A DNA stretch of 7,790 nucleotides from assembly GCA_937875245.1 (NCBI GenBank), contig CALNCH010000076.1, positions 1 to 7,790 on the forward strand. Reading direction: 5' to 3'. The DNA comes from an uncultured Spirochaetaceae bacterium. GTDB taxonomy: Bacteria > Spirochaetota > Spirochaetia > Treponematales > Treponemataceae. Positions 5,956 through 7,790 of the stretch are shown one piece after another. Every line of letters begins with the position of its first letter. Position 1 is the stretch's first letter. The notes under the pieces are model-generated. The model did not search any database, was not told the DNA's origin, and saw only the letters and a program-made list of their open reading frames with translations. A program made the position numbers and the translations under genes.

Positions 5956-7790
5956 ATGAAAACTCTTATTATCCAGCCTCCTTTGGTACAATTAAATACC
6001 CCTTATCCTTCTGGAGCCTATCTGTCTGCATTTTTTAGAAATTTAGGGTTCGATACCCAATGGGTAGATTTTAGTAATGGCTTATTTCATGAATTATTTT
6101 GTTCTAAGGGATTGGAAAAATTATTTACTCTTTCTCAAGAAGAGGCATTGTCCAAGGCTTTTAAGGCCGAAAAAAAAGGGAAGGATGAAGAGGCTTTTCA
6201 ATTACGCCGCTATATAAGTAACAAGGATTTATGGATTCGTTGGATAGATCCTATTGTTGATATTGTATGTGGTAGAGAAAATCAGAGGGAACTGTGTCAT
6301 GAATTTGTTCAGTCTCCCTTTATTCCTCGTGGTATGCGGATGGAACAATTTTTAGGAAGTTTAGAACGAGATGTTTGTGTTGATGATGCCCAGTTGTTAG
6401 CAAGTCTTGCTTTAGCAGATATAGGGGATTATATAACCAGTGTATTCGATTCTAACTTTGCCCTCATTCGCTATGCAGAGCATTTGGCTTGTAGTACTTC
6501 TTCTTTTGACTCTGTACTTGAAAATTTGAAGGCTCCCGTTTTAGTACATTTTTTTAAGCCTCTTTTAGAAAAGTTTTTTTCTAATTATTTAGAAAGGCGT
6601 TCTTCAGAGGAGAAAATACTGGTTTGTATTTCCATTCCTTTTCCCGGCTCTTTTGTAGGAGGGCTATTTGCAGCATCTTTTGTACGTTCTGTTTTAGGTT
6701 CTTCTGCTATTATTTCTATTGGTGGTGGATATATCAATACTGAATTACGAGAAATTCAAGAAAAACGTGTTTTTGATTTTGTAGATTATATCAGTTACGA
6801 TAGAGGATACGGTTCATGTTTACACTTATTATCTAATTTAGAATCTCATGGAGCTTTGTATAAAACTGCATTTCTTGATAAAAAGGGTTGTATTTGTCCA
6901 CCCTTAGAAGATATTGAACAAATTGATATATATATAAAAAAAGAGGATGAATATACTCGAAGTATTGTTCCTGATTTTTCAGATATTGATTTTTCTTTAT
7001 ACCCCCGACTTGCAGATGATGTGAATCCAATGCACCGACTATGGTCCGATGGTGCTTGGTTAAAAGCTTATTTAGCCCATGGTTGTTATTGGCATCGATG
7101 TGCTTTTTGCGATACTACATTGGACTATGTTTGCCAGTACAGAATGACAGATATAAAAAACTTACATAAAGGTCTTTTAGAACAAGGAAAAAAAACAGGG
7201 GTTTATGGGGTTCATTTTGTAGATGAAGCTTCTCCTCCAGTTGCATTGGAACAATTTGCTCTTGCTAACAGTGAATTACCACCAACAGAAAAACGTCTTA
7301 CTTTTTGGGGGAATATTCGTTTTGAAAAAACCTTTACTCGCGATTTAGCAGATTTGCTTTCTTTTGCTGGATTAACAGGGGTTTCTGGGGGTATAGAAAT
7401 TGCCACTGGAGAGGGATTAACCTCTGTAAACAAAGGAACCGATATGGAACATTTGGTAGCAGCCTGTGCTGCTTTCAAAGAAGCAGGTATTTTGGTTCAT
7501 GGCTATATGATTTATGGCTTTTGGGAGGAAACACCTCAAATACTTATCGATTCCATGGAAACTCTTCGTCAGCTTTTTCAAGGTGGGCTTTTAGATTCTG
7601 CCTTTTGGCATAAATTTGTTCTTACTCGCCATTCTACGGTTTTTGCAGAATGGGAAAAAGGTTTACACCCTCAATTAAAACCTATTTTACCTAAGGTAAA
7701 ACCTTTTGCAGAAAACGATTTACGTTTTGAAGGGGAAGAAAAAAGTGAAAAATATGGTCCTAGTTTACAAGTTGCTTTAGATGCTTGGAT
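5956..7790 (+). CDS. B12-binding-type radical SAM protein (3'-truncated at the window edge)
   Basis: The frame is open from ATG 5956 to the window end, with 611 codons and no stop. The N-terminus (PP at 8-9, QLNTPYPSGAYL at 12-23, then GFDTQWVDFS) is the usual opening of cobalamin-binding radical SAM proteins. The second half of that Rossmann-like domain, from ILVCISIPFPGSF (221-233) to IGGGYINTEL (255-264), is separated from the first by a largely helical stretch of about 170 residues that includes FALIRYAEHL (168-177). I see no DxHxxG cobalamin-ligand motif. The radical SAM domain starts at AHGCYWHRCAFCD: cysteines 377, 382 and 385 form CX4CX2C, not the classic CX3CX2C. FVDEA (421-425), GGIEIATGEG (478-487) and VHGYMIYGF (514-522) match later strands of the SAM barrel. 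I recognise the overall pattern from uncharacterised anaerobe proteins of this kind; the reaction and substrate are unknown. An in-frame ATG at 5917 would add 13 residues, but the family opening favours 5956. Neither has a clear ribosome binding site. Confidence 0.85.
   Translation, partial: MKTLIIQPPLVQLNTPYPSGAYLSAFFRNLGFDTQWVDFSNGLFHELFCSKGLEKLFTLSQEEALSKAFKAEKKGKDEEAFQLRRYISNKDLWIRWIDPIVDIVCGRENQRELCHEFVQSPFIPRGMRMEQFLGSLERDVCVDDAQLLASLALADIGDYITSVFDSNFALIRYAEHLACSTSSFDSVLENLKAPVLVHFFKPLLEKFFSNYLERRSSEEKILVCISIPFPGSFVGGLFAASFVRSVLGSSAIISIGGGYINTELREIQEKRVFDFVDYISYDRGYGSCLHLLSNLESHGALYKTAFLDKKGCICPPLEDIEQIDIYIKKEDEYTRSIVPDFSDIDFSLYPRLADDVNPMHRLWSDGAWLKAYLAHGCYWHRCAFCDTTLDYVCQYRMTDIKNLHKGLLEQGKKTGVYGVHFVDEASPPVALEQFALANSELPPTEKRLTFWGNIRFEKTFTRDLADLLSFAGLTGVSGGIEIATGEGLTSVNKGTDMEHLVAACAAFKEAGILVHGYMIYGFWEETPQILIDSMETLRQLFQGGLLDSAFWHKFVLTRHSTVFAEWEKGLHPQLKPILPKVKPFAENDLRFEGEEKSEKYGPSLQVALDAW

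Noticed and set aside
7212..7478. Minus-strand open frame within the radical SAM gene
   Set aside because: It is a shadow of the + strand frame, which has clear radical SAM motifs on both sides. The same applies to the other antisense frames inside trkA, htpG and the radical SAM gene.

Overview
The window is AT-rich (roughly one third G+C by eye), densely coding bacterial DNA. Shine-Dalgarno sites are clear in only some places, and AGA/CGA arginine codons and A/T-ending codons are common. Gene content and style would fit a spirochaete such as Treponema or another low-GC anaerobe. This is an inference from composition and protein flavour, not a proven assignment. No tRNA, rRNA, CRISPR array, insertion sequence or phage gene is visible.

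Layout: (1) the last 35 codons of an unidentified gene (3-110, +), possibly the end of an FtsH-like protease. (2) A 167-bp spacer with a perfect 7+3+7 inverted repeat lying on a candidate promoter. (3) A tightly packed + strand operon at 278-3756: an ECF-type vitamin transporter S component, then trkA and trkH, which form a complete Trk/Ktr-type K+ uptake system. trkA and trkH overlap by 4 bp. (4) A bidirectional terminator hairpin (3772-3802) between the convergent trkH and htpG. (5) htpG, the bacterial Hsp90, on the - strand (3820-5808). (6) A 147-bp divergent intergenic region with a 12-bp palindrome. (7) A + strand gene from 5956 that runs off the window after 611 codons. It encodes a large B12-binding-type radical SAM protein with a CX4CX2C cluster motif.

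The Trk pair is functionally self-contained: TrkH is the membrane pore and TrkA its cytoplasmic nucleotide-binding gate. The S component would need EcfA/EcfA'/EcfT encoded elsewhere. HtpG is a housekeeping stress chaperone. The radical SAM protein belongs to a family I recognise by sequence style but for which I know no established reaction. Most of the window is ordinary core genome; the points deserving a second look are the radical SAM protein and the two intergenic palindromes.
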